Positions 13,866 to 20,490 of a DNA stretch of 20,490 nt are shown in pieces. The notes beneath the pieces are model-generated. The model was not told the origin of the DNA. It did no database searches and saw nothing but the letters and a program-made list of their open reading frames with translations. The stretch is from positions 1 through 20,490 of the forward strand of contig JAFWOP010000121.1 of the NCBI GenBank assembly GCA_017545365.1. Reading direction: 5' to 3'. The position numbers and the translations under genes are program-made. Each line of letters opens with the position of its first letter. Positions within the stretch are counted from its first letter, which is position 1. This DNA comes from Bacteroidales bacterium (lineage in GTDB: Bacteria; Bacteroidota; Bacteroidia; Bacteroidales; P3).

Positions 13866-14140
13866 ACGCAATGATGTCAAATGGCTTGCTAGAGGAGGCA
13901 CAACGTCTTTTGCCAATGCGTCATCTGAATGCACTAAACACCGTGGGCTACAAGGAAATGTTTGCCTATCTTGACGGCACTTGGTCGCTGGAGGAGGCTG
14001 TGGAGCGCATGAAAGGAAACACCCGTCGGTATGCCCGCAAGCAACTCACCTGGTTCAAGCGCGACCCAGCAGTGACGTGGTTCGCACCCGACCAAGAGGA
14101 GGAGATCCTTGAGCTGATACTAAAACTTCATGGTGAGTGA
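13733..14140 (+). pseudogene. miaA: MiaA C-terminal part, out of frame with the N-terminal part
   Basis: This frame begins inside the heptamer array and continues with genuine MiaA sequence: [20 protein letters not shown], then [20 protein letters not shown], then the conserved ending [20 protein letters not shown]. Together with the preceding part it makes a complete MiaA of about 333 residues if one base is added in the array, compared with about 300 for typical relatives. The excess equals the array. It might be made as a separate fragment from ATG 13733, but the fragment lacks the P-loop. The 3' end overlaps the converging tex gene by 21 bp. All C-terminal motifs are intact, which argues for a recent or reversible frameshift. 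Confidence 0.85.
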
Positions 14141-16258
14141 GATGCGGTGGCGGCGCATGTCCACTTCTACGACCTTCACTTCCACATGCTGATGAAGCTT
14201 CACCACGTCGGTGGGGTGAGCAATGCGGCGGTTCGCCATTTGCGAGATATGTACGAGACCGTCCTGGTGAACGCCGATGTCTACGAAAGCACCAAAGTTG
14301 GTGATGTTGGTGACGATGCCAGGCAGAATCATGCCCGGGACGAGGTCCTCGATTTCGTGAACACGGCTGTCGAAACTGAACTCTTCTAGCTGCTCTCGTG
14401 GGTCACGGCCAGGCTTTTCCAGCTCGTGCATAATGTCCTGAAGGGTAGGGAGTCCCACAGTGTCGGTGGTGTAGTGCTTGATGTCTATCTGGGAGCGCAG
14501 TTCCTTGTTACTAATCAAATCAGCCACGGTACATTGCTGGTCTTGCGCCATCTGCTCAACGATGGCGTATGACTCTGGGTGTACGGCAGTATTGTCCAGC
14601 GGGTTCTTGGCTCCGGGTATGCGCAGGAAGCCGGCGCACTGCTGATAGGCCGACGGCCCCAGGCGTGGCACTTTCTTCAGCTGGGCACGGGAGGTGAAGG
14701 GACCGTTCTCGCGACGGAAGTCCAGGATGTTCTTTGCCAGCACAGGTCCCAGGCCGCTGACGTATTGCAGGAGGTGGCTAGAGGCGGTGTTGAGGTTCAC
14801 ACCCACTAGGTTCACACAGCTCTCCACGGTCTGATCGAGCTGGTGCTTCAGCTTCGTCTGGTCTACGTCGTGCTGGTACTGGCCTACGCCGATGCTCTTG
14901 GGGTCGATTTTCACTAACTCGGCCAAGGGGTCCATGAGGTGGCGGCCAATGGAGACGGCACCGCGAACAGTGACATCCTCGTCGGGGAACTCGTCGCGGG
15001 CGACCTTCGAGGCAGAGTAGACGGAGGCACCGTCTTCGCTGACTACAAAAAGACCCACCCCTTCCTTAATACAGTCTTCCACAAAGGCGCGGGTCTCTCG
15101 ACTGGCAGTCCCGTTGCCGATGGCGATGGCCTCAATCTGGTAGTCGGCAATCATTTGCTGCAGGTGGACAGTGGCCTGCATACGCTTGTTAATGGGAGGG
15201 TGGGGGAAGATGGCTTCATGGTGGAGCAGGTTTCCCTGTGCGTCAAGGCACACCACCTTACAACCAGTACGGAAGCCTGGGTCGATGCCCATGACGCGCT
15301 TCTGTCCCAAGGGAGCACCAAGGAGCAACTGGCGCAGGTTCTCGGCAAAGACGCTGATGGCCTCCTCGTCGGCCTTTTGTTTGCTCAGAGCGGCGAACTC
15401 GGTTTCTATGGAGGGTTTAAGCAGACGTTTGTAGCTGTCCTCCACGGCCTCGGCGACAAGTCGTGAACAAGCGTTGTTGCTACGAACGTAAAAGTCTTTC
15501 AACTTGTCGATGCACTCCTGGTCATCGATGGGGTCGATGCTCAGGCGAAGGATTCCCTCGCTCTCACCACGGCGCATGGCCAGCAGACGGTGGCTGGAGC
15601 AGCGGCGCAACGGCTCGCTCCAGTCGAAGTAGTCGCTGTACTTGGCGGCCTCGTCGGTGTCGGCCTTGGCTTTTACTACCTTTGAACTGATGATGGCCGT
15701 GCGACGGAAGAACCCACGTATTTGCTGGCGCGAGCGTTCATTCTCGTTGATATTCTCGGCGATGATGTCCTGAGCACCACGAAGGGCTTCCTCTATTGAT
15801 AATTGACAATTGATAATTGACAATTGATGGGCGGCAGCCTGTTCAGGGTCGCGCTCACGCTGGAGCATAAGGATTTCAGCCAATGGCTCCAGCCCTTGTT
15901 CACGAGCTATCTGGGCGCGGGTGCGGCGACGGGGTTTGTAGGGAAGATAGAGATCCTCGAGCACGGTGGCATCCCAGCAATCGTCGATGCGGCGTTGCAA
16001 TTCGGGAGTCATCTTCTCCTGTTCGGTGATGGTCTTGACGATGGTTTCCTTGCGCTTGGCAATATCCTGCAGCCGTTGGCTCTGGTCGCTGATAGCAGCT
16101 ATCTGAACCTCGTCGAGACCGCCAGTGCGCTCCTTGCGGTAACGCGATATGAAGGGTATGGTGCAACCCTCCTCAAGGAGTGTCAGCGTATTGCCCACTA
16201 CCTCCAGGCTGAGGCCCAAGTCCTGGGCAATCAGCTTTGCGAATATACTTTTTTCCAT
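14120..16258 (-). CDS. tex: Tex-family RNA-binding transcription accessory protein
   Basis: A 712-residue Tex protein, a cytoplasmic nucleic-acid-binding factor related to eukaryotic Spt6. It has the N-terminal helical region ([39 protein letters not shown]) and a YqgF/RNase H-like domain ([18 protein letters not shown]). Next come the [11 protein letters not shown] segment, the helix-hairpin-helix domain (about 475-560; [15 protein letters not shown]) and a C-terminal S1 domain (about 640-711; [20 protein letters not shown]). Length and order are normal. One oddity is an in-frame heptamer-repeat insertion, translated [12 protein letters not shown] at about residues 143-155, in a region normally variable. 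It converges on miaA with a 21-bp overlap. Upstream lies a decamer-repeat region with no clear promoter. Confidence 0.95.
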   Translation of the reverse strand: MEKSIFAKLIAQDLGLSLEVVGNTLTLLEEGCTIPFISRYRKERTGGLDEVQIAAISDQSQRLQDIAKRKETIVKTITEQEKMTPELQRRIDDCWDATVLEDLYLPYKPRRRTRAQIAREQGLEPLAEILMLQRERDPEQAAAHQLSIINCQLSIEEALRGAQDIIAENINENERSRQQIRGFFRRTAIISSKVVKAKADTDEAAKYSDYFDWSEPLRRCSSHRLLAMRRGESEGILRLSIDPIDDQECIDKLKDFYVRSNNACSRLVAEAVEDSYKRLLKPSIETEFAALSKQKADEEAISVFAENLRQLLLGAPLGQKRVMGIDPGFRTGCKVVCLDAQGNLLHHEAIFPHPPINKRMQATVHLQQMIADYQIEAIAIGNGTASRETRAFVEDCIKEGVGLFVVSEDGASVYSASKVARDEFPDEDVTVRGAVSIGRHLMDPLAELVKIDPKSIGVGQYQHDVDQTKLKHQLDQTVESCVNLVGVNLNTASSHLLQYVSGLGPVLAKNILDFRRENGPFTSRAQLKKVPRLGPSAYQQCAGFLRIPGAKNPLDNTAVHPESYAIVEQMAQDQQCTVADLISNKELRSQIDIKHYTTDTVGLPTLQDIMHELEKPGRDPREQLEEFSFDSRVHEIEDLVPGMILPGIVTNITNFGAFVDIGVHQDGLVHISQMANRRIAHPTDVVKLHQHVEVKVVEVDMRRHRISLTMKF
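15795..15829. repeat. heptamer array inside tex
   Basis: Five heptamers on the plus strand: ATTGATA, ATTGACA, ATTGATA, ATTGACA and ATTGATG. On the coding (minus) strand this reads [11 protein letters not shown] and stays open. It is the same class of heptamer as in miaA but with a different unit. Confidence 0.85.
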
Positions 16259-16268
16259 ATAGTCTTTT

Positions 16269-16413
16269 TAGGGAGTGAAAGGGAAGTGAAAGGGGAGTGA
16301 AAGAGGAGTGAAAGGGGAGTGAACTCGCTTCGCTCGTGGGAGTGAAAGGGACGTTACTTCCTTTGCTACACAATTAGTAACGTCCCTTTCACTCCCCTTT
16401 CACTCCCCCTTCA
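16269..16413. repeat. decamer repeats flanking a perfect 21-bp inverted repeat
   Basis: From 16269 several decamers of the GGGAGTGAAA type follow in tandem. After a short CTCGCTTCGCTCG interruption, the left arm 16338-16358 begins GGGAGTGAAAGGGACG. Its exact reverse complement is the right arm 16376-16396, leaving a 17-nt loop. Three CTTTCACTCC-type decamers continue to about 16413. The element fills the 163-bp gap between tex and the amylase gene. Neither side has a T-tract, so it is not an ordinary terminator, although its transcript would fold strongly. No open frame of interest is present. Confidence 0.88.
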
Positions 16414-16421
16414 CTCCACTT

Positions 16422-18335
16422 TTAATTAGTAAGCACCAACGTCTGGCGGGGTTTCAGCTCAAGTGGCTTCGAGAGGTCGTAGTAGCGGCCTGTGGGTACA
16501 TCTTTCCAGCGGGCTGTTCCCTTGATGACCTCCTCGTAGTGCTTGGGGTCAAGCGTTGCAGCTTTCTTTGTGCCGTTCAGGATGGTGAGCGATGTTTGGT
16601 TGCCCAGCCTGCGGGCGATGACATAGATGCCGTTAGAGGGAATAAACTGCGTCATCGTTCCCTTGCTAATCAGGTCGGTCGACTTACGCCAGTGGAGCAG
16701 TCGTGAGAGCCAGTTGAACATGTTGTTCTCAGCCTTGGTGCGTCCTTCCTTGGTGAAGGCACTATGATCGTCGCCGGGGAATCCGCCGGGGAAGTCCTTG
16801 CGCACGTAGCCGTCGGTGACCTCCTTCGTGCCGTTCATCATAATCTCCGTGCCGTAGTAGAGCTGCGGAATGCGCTTAATGGTCATCAGCAGAGCCAGGG
16901 CCTGCTTCAGCATCAGCGAGTCCTGCCCATTGGCGAGGAAGCGCTCGGTGTCGTGGTTATCAATGAAGGCCATGACGCTCGACGGGTTGGGGTAGAGGTA
17001 GTCGTAGACGAACGAGTTGTAGATGCGGTTATAGCCGCGCCACCAGTTGTCGGTCTCCTCATAGCGGCAGGAATCAAGGGCCTCCTGGAACGAGAAGTCC
17101 ATGACGGTCTTCAGGTAGGAGTTCATGTCAGAGAGTTTAGAGTCCTTCTGCCACGTAGCGGTATAGGCGGGCACGGTGACCCACGTCTCACCAACGGTGT
17201 TGAAGTTGGGATATTCATCATCCAACTCTTTCATCCATTGTGCCATAGGCTCGCGGAAGGCATAGGGATAGGTGTCCATGCGGATGCCGTCGATGCCGGC
17301 CGTCTCTATCCACCAGATGCTGTTCTGAATGAGGTAGCGCATGAGATGCGGGTTGCTCTGGTTCAGGTCGGGCATGGTCGATACGAACCATCCCTCCTGT
17401 GTCTCGCGCTTGTCAACCTCGCTGGCGTAGGGGTCGAGCACGGGTGTCAGCTTATAGCTCGTCTGCAGGAAGCTAGTGCCACTGGGGTCGCTTTTTCCAC
17501 CGCTCTCCTTCAGCCAGTCGCTGAGGTTAAGCCAGTCCTTCGACGGCATGTCGGCCACCCAGGGATGCTCAAAGCCACAGTGGTTGAAAATCATGTCCAT
17601 GACCACCTTCAGACCTTTCTTGTGACAATCATCTATGAGCTGGCGGTACTCCTCGTTGGTGCCGAAGCGTGGGTCCACACGGTAGTAGTCGGTGCAGGCA
17701 TAGCCGTGGTAGGTGGAGTAGGTGTCCATCATGTCGGGAGAGTCGTTCTCGAGGATGGGCGTGAACCACAAGGCTGTTACACCCAGCTCGTTGAAGTAGT
17801 CGAGGTGTTGGCGCAGTCCCTCGAGGTCGCCACCGTGGCGCAGGGAGGGAGCGTTGCGGTCCTCACGATACTGGCGCATGCCAGGTAACAGGCTCTTGTG
17901 GCCTTCTGACTGTGCAAAGCGGTCAGGCATAAGCAGATAGAGCACGTCGCTGATGTCGAAGCCCTTACGTTCAGTACCCTTCATCTCACGAGCTTTCAAC
18001 TGGTAGCTCCAGGGTTTAAGCTTCTGTTTCGGAGCTATGAAGTTCAGCTTCATCTCGCCCGGCTGTGCGTCTTTCACGTTGAGGTAGACGAGCAGGTAGT
18101 TGGGCGAGTCGAGCCTGACGATACTGTCTATGCGGACACCCGGATAGTCAGTAGTGACGTCGGCCACATCACGAATATTCTGTCCGTAGACCATCAGCTG
18201 CACGCTGGGGTTCTTCAGCCCGACATACCAGTCGGTGGGGTCTATGCGGTCGATGGTGGTTTTCACTTTGGGTGCTGCACTCATGGTCAGTGCGCTTAGA
18301 GCAAGGCTATATAATAATAATAATGTGTGTTTCAT
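16422..18335 (-). CDS. secreted GH13 alpha-amylase / neopullulanase (SusA-like)
   Basis: A 637-residue glycoside hydrolase of family 13 acting on alpha-1,4-glucans. It has an N-terminal signal peptide (LLLLYSLALSALTMSA) and an N-terminal beta-sandwich as in cyclomaltodextrinases (WYVGLKNPSVQLMVYG). The catalytic barrel contains region I VVMDMIFNHCG, region II GIDGIRMDTYPY (nucleophile Asp354), region III TVGETWV (acid/base Glu383) and region IV MAFIDNHDTER (Asp462). A small C-terminal beta domain follows. Length and layout resemble Bacteroides SusA, the periplasmic neopullulanase, but no susBCDEFG genes are present here. The gene lies 53 bp after the unknown acidic-protein gene and may share its transcript. 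The gap contains a heptamer array. Confidence 0.93.
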   Translation of the reverse strand: MKHTLLLLYSLALSALTMSAAPKVKTTIDRIDPTDWYVGLKNPSVQLMVYGQNIRDVADVTTDYPGVRIDSIVRLDSPNYLLVYLNVKDAQPGEMKLNFIAPKQKLKPWSYQLKAREMKGTERKGFDISDVLYLLMPDRFAQSEGHKSLLPGMRQYREDRNAPSLRHGGDLEGLRQHLDYFNELGVTALWFTPILENDSPDMMDTYSTYHGYACTDYYRVDPRFGTNEEYRQLIDDCHKKGLKVVMDMIFNHCGFEHPWVADMPSKDWLNLSDWLKESGGKSDPSGTSFLQTSYKLTPVLDPYASEVDKRETQEGWFVSTMPDLNQSNPHLMRYLIQNSIWWIETAGIDGIRMDTYPYAFREPMAQWMKELDDEYPNFNTVGETWVTVPAYTATWQKDSKLSDMNSYLKTVMDFSFQEALDSCRYEETDNWWRGYNRIYNSFVYDYLYPNPSSVMAFIDNHDTERFLANGQDSLMLKQALALLMTIKRIPQLYYGTEIMMNGTKEVTDGYVRKDFPGGFPGDDHSAFTKEGRTKAENNMFNWLSRLLHWRKSTDLISKGTMTQFIPSNGIYVIARRLGNQTSLTILNGTKKAATLDPKHYEEVIKGTARWKDVPTGRYYDLSKPLELKPRQTLVLTN

Positions 18336-18345
18336 TTCGATCAGA

Positions 18346-18380
18346 GATTTGAGGTTTGAGATTTGAGATTTGAGGTTTGG
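18346..18380. repeat. heptamer array in the amylase leader
   Basis: Five heptamers on the plus strand: GATTTGA, GGTTTGA, GATTTGA, GATTTGA and GGTTTGG. The array fills most of the 53-bp gap just upstream of the amylase ATG (18335), so unit gain or loss would change the leader length. Confidence 0.85.
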
Positions 18381-18388
18381 GGGAAGTT

Positions 18389-19192
18389 TTATTCTTCGAC
18401 GTAGTCCGACAGCTCTTCTGCCTCCTCGTCGGGGTCTCCCGAACCGAGGTCCATCATCGTGGAGTAGTTCTCCTCGGTAATCTCGTCGTCGTTGGGCTCC
18501 GCAATCTCTATATCGTCCTCGTCGGGCTTGTTGAAGGTGTCCTCTATCTCGATGTCCTCGTCCTCGTTGTCCTCGTCGTCGGAGTAGTTGTTGAACTTCA
18601 TCCTGGGCTTCTCAGCCTCGGGCTTGGCCTTGGCGAAGATGGCTTCCACCCACGTTCCCTTGGGCACTTCGAGCACCTCAAATCCGTCCTCGATTTTCTT
18701 CTCATACATGCCGCCCTTCTTGTGCAGCCGTTCCTTGGGCAGGGTGGTGGTAGAGATGTCGAAACCGTTCTCGATGATGTCCTTGATGCTCTGCGAGAGC
18801 GAGTCCCACCCTCCGCCGAAGTTACGGTCGAGCACCTCGATGAGCTTTGCGGCCGTGATGTGGCGAATGTTCTCGTAGGTGAGGTCGGTGACTCTCGTTA
18901 TGGGTCGTTTCTTGATGGCCCACAGACTTCTCATACCCTCGTCGAGGCGCACCTGACCCACCTTGTAGCCCAGCTTCTCATACTTTGCCCTGACGGGTTG
19001 CGGCTCGCGGGTGATGTCCTCTATCATAAAGGCCGAGCGGATGATGTCGGCATAGTGGCGCACGTTGTCCTTCTGTTCGGCATCTTTCTCGGCATTTTCC
19101 AACATACGGAAAATGTCGTTCTCCTGAACGTCCCACACGGTGCTTTTCGTGAGCGTCTTGAGCGATAATACTTTCTTCTCTGATTGTTCCAT
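18389..19192 (-). CDS. conserved hypothetical protein with acidic C-terminal tail
   Basis: A 267-residue soluble protein that I do not recognise. Residues 1-195 are mixed alpha/beta in character, with segments such as HYADIIRSAFMIEDITREPQ, ITAAKLIEVLDRNFGGGWDS, IIENGFDISTTTLPKERLHK and VPKGTWVEAIFAKAKPEAEK. Residues from about 200 to the end are strongly acidic (NNYSDDEDNEDEDIEIEDTF) and probably disordered. No signal peptide or membrane helix is visible. ATG 19192 is chosen because the longer frame to 19270 runs through the promoter region. Acidic tails occur in chaperones and in DNA- or ribosome-associated proteins, but nothing here decides between these. Confidence 0.7.
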   Translation of the reverse strand: MEQSEKKVLSLKTLTKSTVWDVQENDIFRMLENAEKDAEQKDNVRHYADIIRSAFMIEDITREPQPVRAKYEKLGYKVGQVRLDEGMRSLWAIKKRPITRVTDLTYENIRHITAAKLIEVLDRNFGGGWDSLSQSIKDIIENGFDISTTTLPKERLHKKGGMYEKKIEDGFEVLEVPKGTWVEAIFAKAKPEAEKPRMKFNNYSDDEDNEDEDIEIEDTFNKPDEDDIEIAEPNDDEITEENYSTMMDLGSGDPDEEAEELSDYVEE

Positions 19193-19218
19193 AATCTTGG
19201 GTTTATTAATTACGTCTG

Positions 19219-19252
19219 CAAAGTTAGCAATTTTTGTTATTACGCAAACAAA
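19219..19252 (-). promoter_or_regulatory. promoter of the acidic-protein gene
   Basis: On the minus strand TAACTTTG (19226-19219) is a perfect TAnnTTTG, 26 bases before ATG 19192. Two TTTG candidates for the -33 box (19248-19245 and 19252-19249) give spacers of 18 and 22 bp, either side of the usual 19-21. A tandem 10-bp repeat TTTAACAACC (19263-19282) lies just upstream. Confidence 0.6.
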
Positions 19253-19294
19253 ACACCTATGCTTTAACAACCTTTAACAACCTTTTGGGCATAG

Positions 19295-19328
19295 TTTGAT
19301 ACTGTGTCAGGATTTTTTGTTACCTTTG
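19295..19328 (+). promoter_or_regulatory. promoter of the YycJ-like hydrolase gene
   Basis: TTTG (19295-19298) and TACCTTTG (19321-19328) are separated by 22 bp, slightly long. The -7 box is perfect and lies 24 bases before ATG 19353. The hydrolase gene diverges from the acidic-protein gene. Confidence 0.6.
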
Positions 19329-19352
19329 CAGCCGCTAAAGACCAGAGAACTA

Positions 19353-20186
19353 ATGCTGAAATTCATATCTTTTGGCAGTGGGAGCAGTGGCAACAACTAT
19401 GCACTGTATACTGATAGCGACGCCTTGATGATAGATGCCGGTGTCGGTGTGCGCTCGTTGAAGAAACATGCCAAGAACTATGGCTTGCCGTTGAGTCGCG
19501 TTCACTCTCTGCTTGTCACTCACGACCATGCCGACCACATCAAATGTGTGGGTAGTATGAGCCATGAACTGCATCTTCCCGTGTATGCCACGGAGGCTGT
19601 TCATCAGGGTATAGACCGAAACTACTGCGTTGCCCATAAAGTGGATGCCGTTTTGCGCCACTATCTCGTTCCGGGCAATACCGTGGAGCTTGGCTCCTTC
19701 CGTGTGACGCCCTTTGCCGTTCCCCACGACAGCAGCGACAATGTGGGCTACCAGATTGAAGCACAGGGCATCACCTTCTGCATCATCACCGATGCCGGAC
19801 GAGTCACAGAAGAGATGGGGCAGTATATCGGCCGGGCAGACTTTCTCGTGCTGGAGGCCAACCACGATGTGGAAATGTTGCTGAACGGCCCATACCCACA
19901 GCATCTGAAGACACGCATCCAGAGCGGCACCGGACACCTGAACAACCGTGTCTGTGCCGAGTCAATAGCACAATATATGGGAGAGCGGCTGCGCCACGTG
20001 TGGCTCTGTCACCTCTCTCAGGAGAACAATCACCCTGAGCTCGCCCGCAAGACAGTGGAGACCATTCTCCGCAGCTATGGCATCATTGTTGGCAAAGACT
20101 TGCAGCTCGACGTGCTAAAGCGTACCATGCCTTCTGGTCCTTACGATCTTGTTCCCAGTCAGCTTTCTCTTTTCGACCCCTTCTGA
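19353..20186 (+). CDS. MBL-fold metallo-hydrolase, YycJ/WalJ type
   Basis: A 277-residue cytoplasmic metallo-beta-lactamase-fold protein. The N-terminus FISFGSGSSGNNYALYTDSD matches the YycJ group. The metal site is THDHADH (residues 56-62), followed by VPHDSSDNVGYQI, CIITDAGRV, LEANHD and the terminal CHLSQENNHPELA. YycJ proteins are predicted DNA- or RNA-processing exonucleases, linked in Firmicutes to coordination of cell division and DNA repair. The role in Bacteroidales is not established. ATG 19353 gives the conserved start; the frame open from 19296 would include promoter sequence. It is probably a single-gene unit. Confidence 0.9.
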   Translation: MLKFISFGSGSSGNNYALYTDSDALMIDAGVGVRSLKKHAKNYGLPLSRVHSLLVTHDHADHIKCVGSMSHELHLPVYATEAVHQGIDRNYCVAHKVDAVLRHYLVPGNTVELGSFRVTPFAVPHDSSDNVGYQIEAQGITFCIITDAGRVTEEMGQYIGRADFLVLEANHDVEMLLNGPYPQHLKTRIQSGTGHLNNRVCAESIAQYMGERLRHVWLCHLSQENNHPELARKTVETILRSYGIIVGKDLQLDVLKRTMPSGPYDLVPSQLSLFDPF

Positions 20187-20360
20187 AAAATCTTTACATT
20201 GACCCCTCTGAGAATTCGATTTTTTGAATGAGTTCCTTGGTGGATTGCGTATGAGCCAGTTTTGAGAGGGGTCGGATCCGCGTTTTTCACGCTACTGCTC
20301 AGCTATGGACTGATTGCCCCTTAAAACTGTTTCGTTTTAGTCGGTTTTCACCGAAAAAGG
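20187..20360. other. gene-free stretch with a long-range inverted repeat
   Basis: No convincing gene is seen. GACCCCTCT near 20201 and AGAGGGGTC near 20265 form a perfect 9-bp inverted repeat with a loop of roughly 55 bp. A small hairpin, TCGGT/ACCGA with loop TTTC, lies at 20341-20354. Either may end transcription of the hydrolase gene, but neither has a clear T-tract. Confidence 0.4.
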
Positions 20361-20490
20361 TGGTCTTGTAGTACAAGACCATATCTTTTGTAGTACAAGA
20401 CCATATCTTTTGTAGTACAAGACCATATCTTTTGTAGTACAAGACCATATCTTTTGTAGTACAAAACCATAGCTTTTGTAGTACAAAACC
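20361..20490. repeat. 22-bp tandem array with palindromic core, running off the window
   Basis: Six copies of TTGTAGTACAA occur at exact 22-bp steps (starting 20366, 20388, 20410, 20432, 20454 and 20476), joined by GACCATATCTT or the variants AACCATAGCTT. The first copy sits in a 19-bp near-perfect palindrome, GGTCTTGTA-G-TACAAGACC. Units 2-4 are identical and the last two have changed GAC to AAC. The array continues past the right edge. There are no unique spacers, so it is not a CRISPR. Confidence 0.95.

Noticed and set aside
16764..17888. Long plus-strand open frame (374 codons) opposite the amylase gene
   Set aside because: It is the antisense shadow of a GH13 gene whose motifs are complete, and its translation is Val/Gly/His-rich with no recognisable domain.
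18377..19168. Plus-strand open frame (263 codons) opposite the acidic-protein gene
   Set aside because: It is antisense to a gene with a promoter and a plausible start. The Leu/Val-rich translation is what GAC/GAG-rich codons give when read backwards.
20361..20490. CRISPR array
   Set aside because: Units are contiguous with a fixed 22-bp period and no unique spacers, and no cas genes are nearby.

Overview
The window looks like chromosomal DNA of a Bacteroidales bacterium, most likely Prevotella or a close relative. Three things point there. Several genes have the Bacteroidetes primary-sigma promoter (TTTG, about 20 bp, TAnnTTTG). The core genes (ompH-like/murI, miaA, tex, a SusA-like GH13 amylase, a YycJ-type hydrolase) have Bacteroidales-like protein sequences. 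Non-coding DNA is full of short tandem repeats. No rRNA or tRNA gene, complete insertion sequence or CRISPR array was found.

Left third (1-7664), almost all on the minus strand: a eukaryote-like phospho-signalling island. In transcription order, a small LytTR regulator and a membrane FHA/zinc-ribbon protein form one operon. A second operon carries a conserved membrane protein of unknown function, a zinc-ribbon/FHA protein, a PP2C phosphatase and a Ser/Thr kinase with a C-terminal membrane anchor. Both operons have a recognisable promoter, and upstream of each lies a pair of 10-bp direct repeats (TGTRSGAAAT) exactly 21 bp apart, the geometry expected of a LytTR operator. Beyond the kinase the DNA becomes AT-rich and accessory: a MORN/Sel1-repeat protein, a decayed kinase 5' end, an AbiGi-family (abortive infection) protein, and a second kinase gene cut off just after its HxDxKP motif where unrelated DNA begins at the left edge.

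Middle (7697-9312): a small unrecognised gene and an Rpn-family PD-(D/E)XK nuclease gene. The nuclease gene has a clear promoter and terminator and lies between two degenerate 21-22-bp tandem arrays.

Right half (9313-20186), housekeeping and metabolic: an OmpH/Skp-like chaperone overlapping murI; an RsbW-like anti-sigma kinase overlapping an SLC13/RCK permease; miaA, frameshifted inside a 15-unit heptamer repeat; tex, with an in-frame heptamer insertion; a decamer-repeat intergenic region with a perfect 21-bp stem; a secreted GH13 amylase; an acidic protein of unknown function; and a YycJ-like metallo-hydrolase. The right edge is a 22-bp tandem array with a palindromic core that runs out of the window.

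The most noteworthy signals are the LytTR-like operator pairs that tie the regulator to the kinase/phosphatase operon, the kinase-remnant/AbiGi arrangement, the heptamer-controlled frame of miaA, and the recurrence of unrelated-looking arrays that share a 21-22-bp period.
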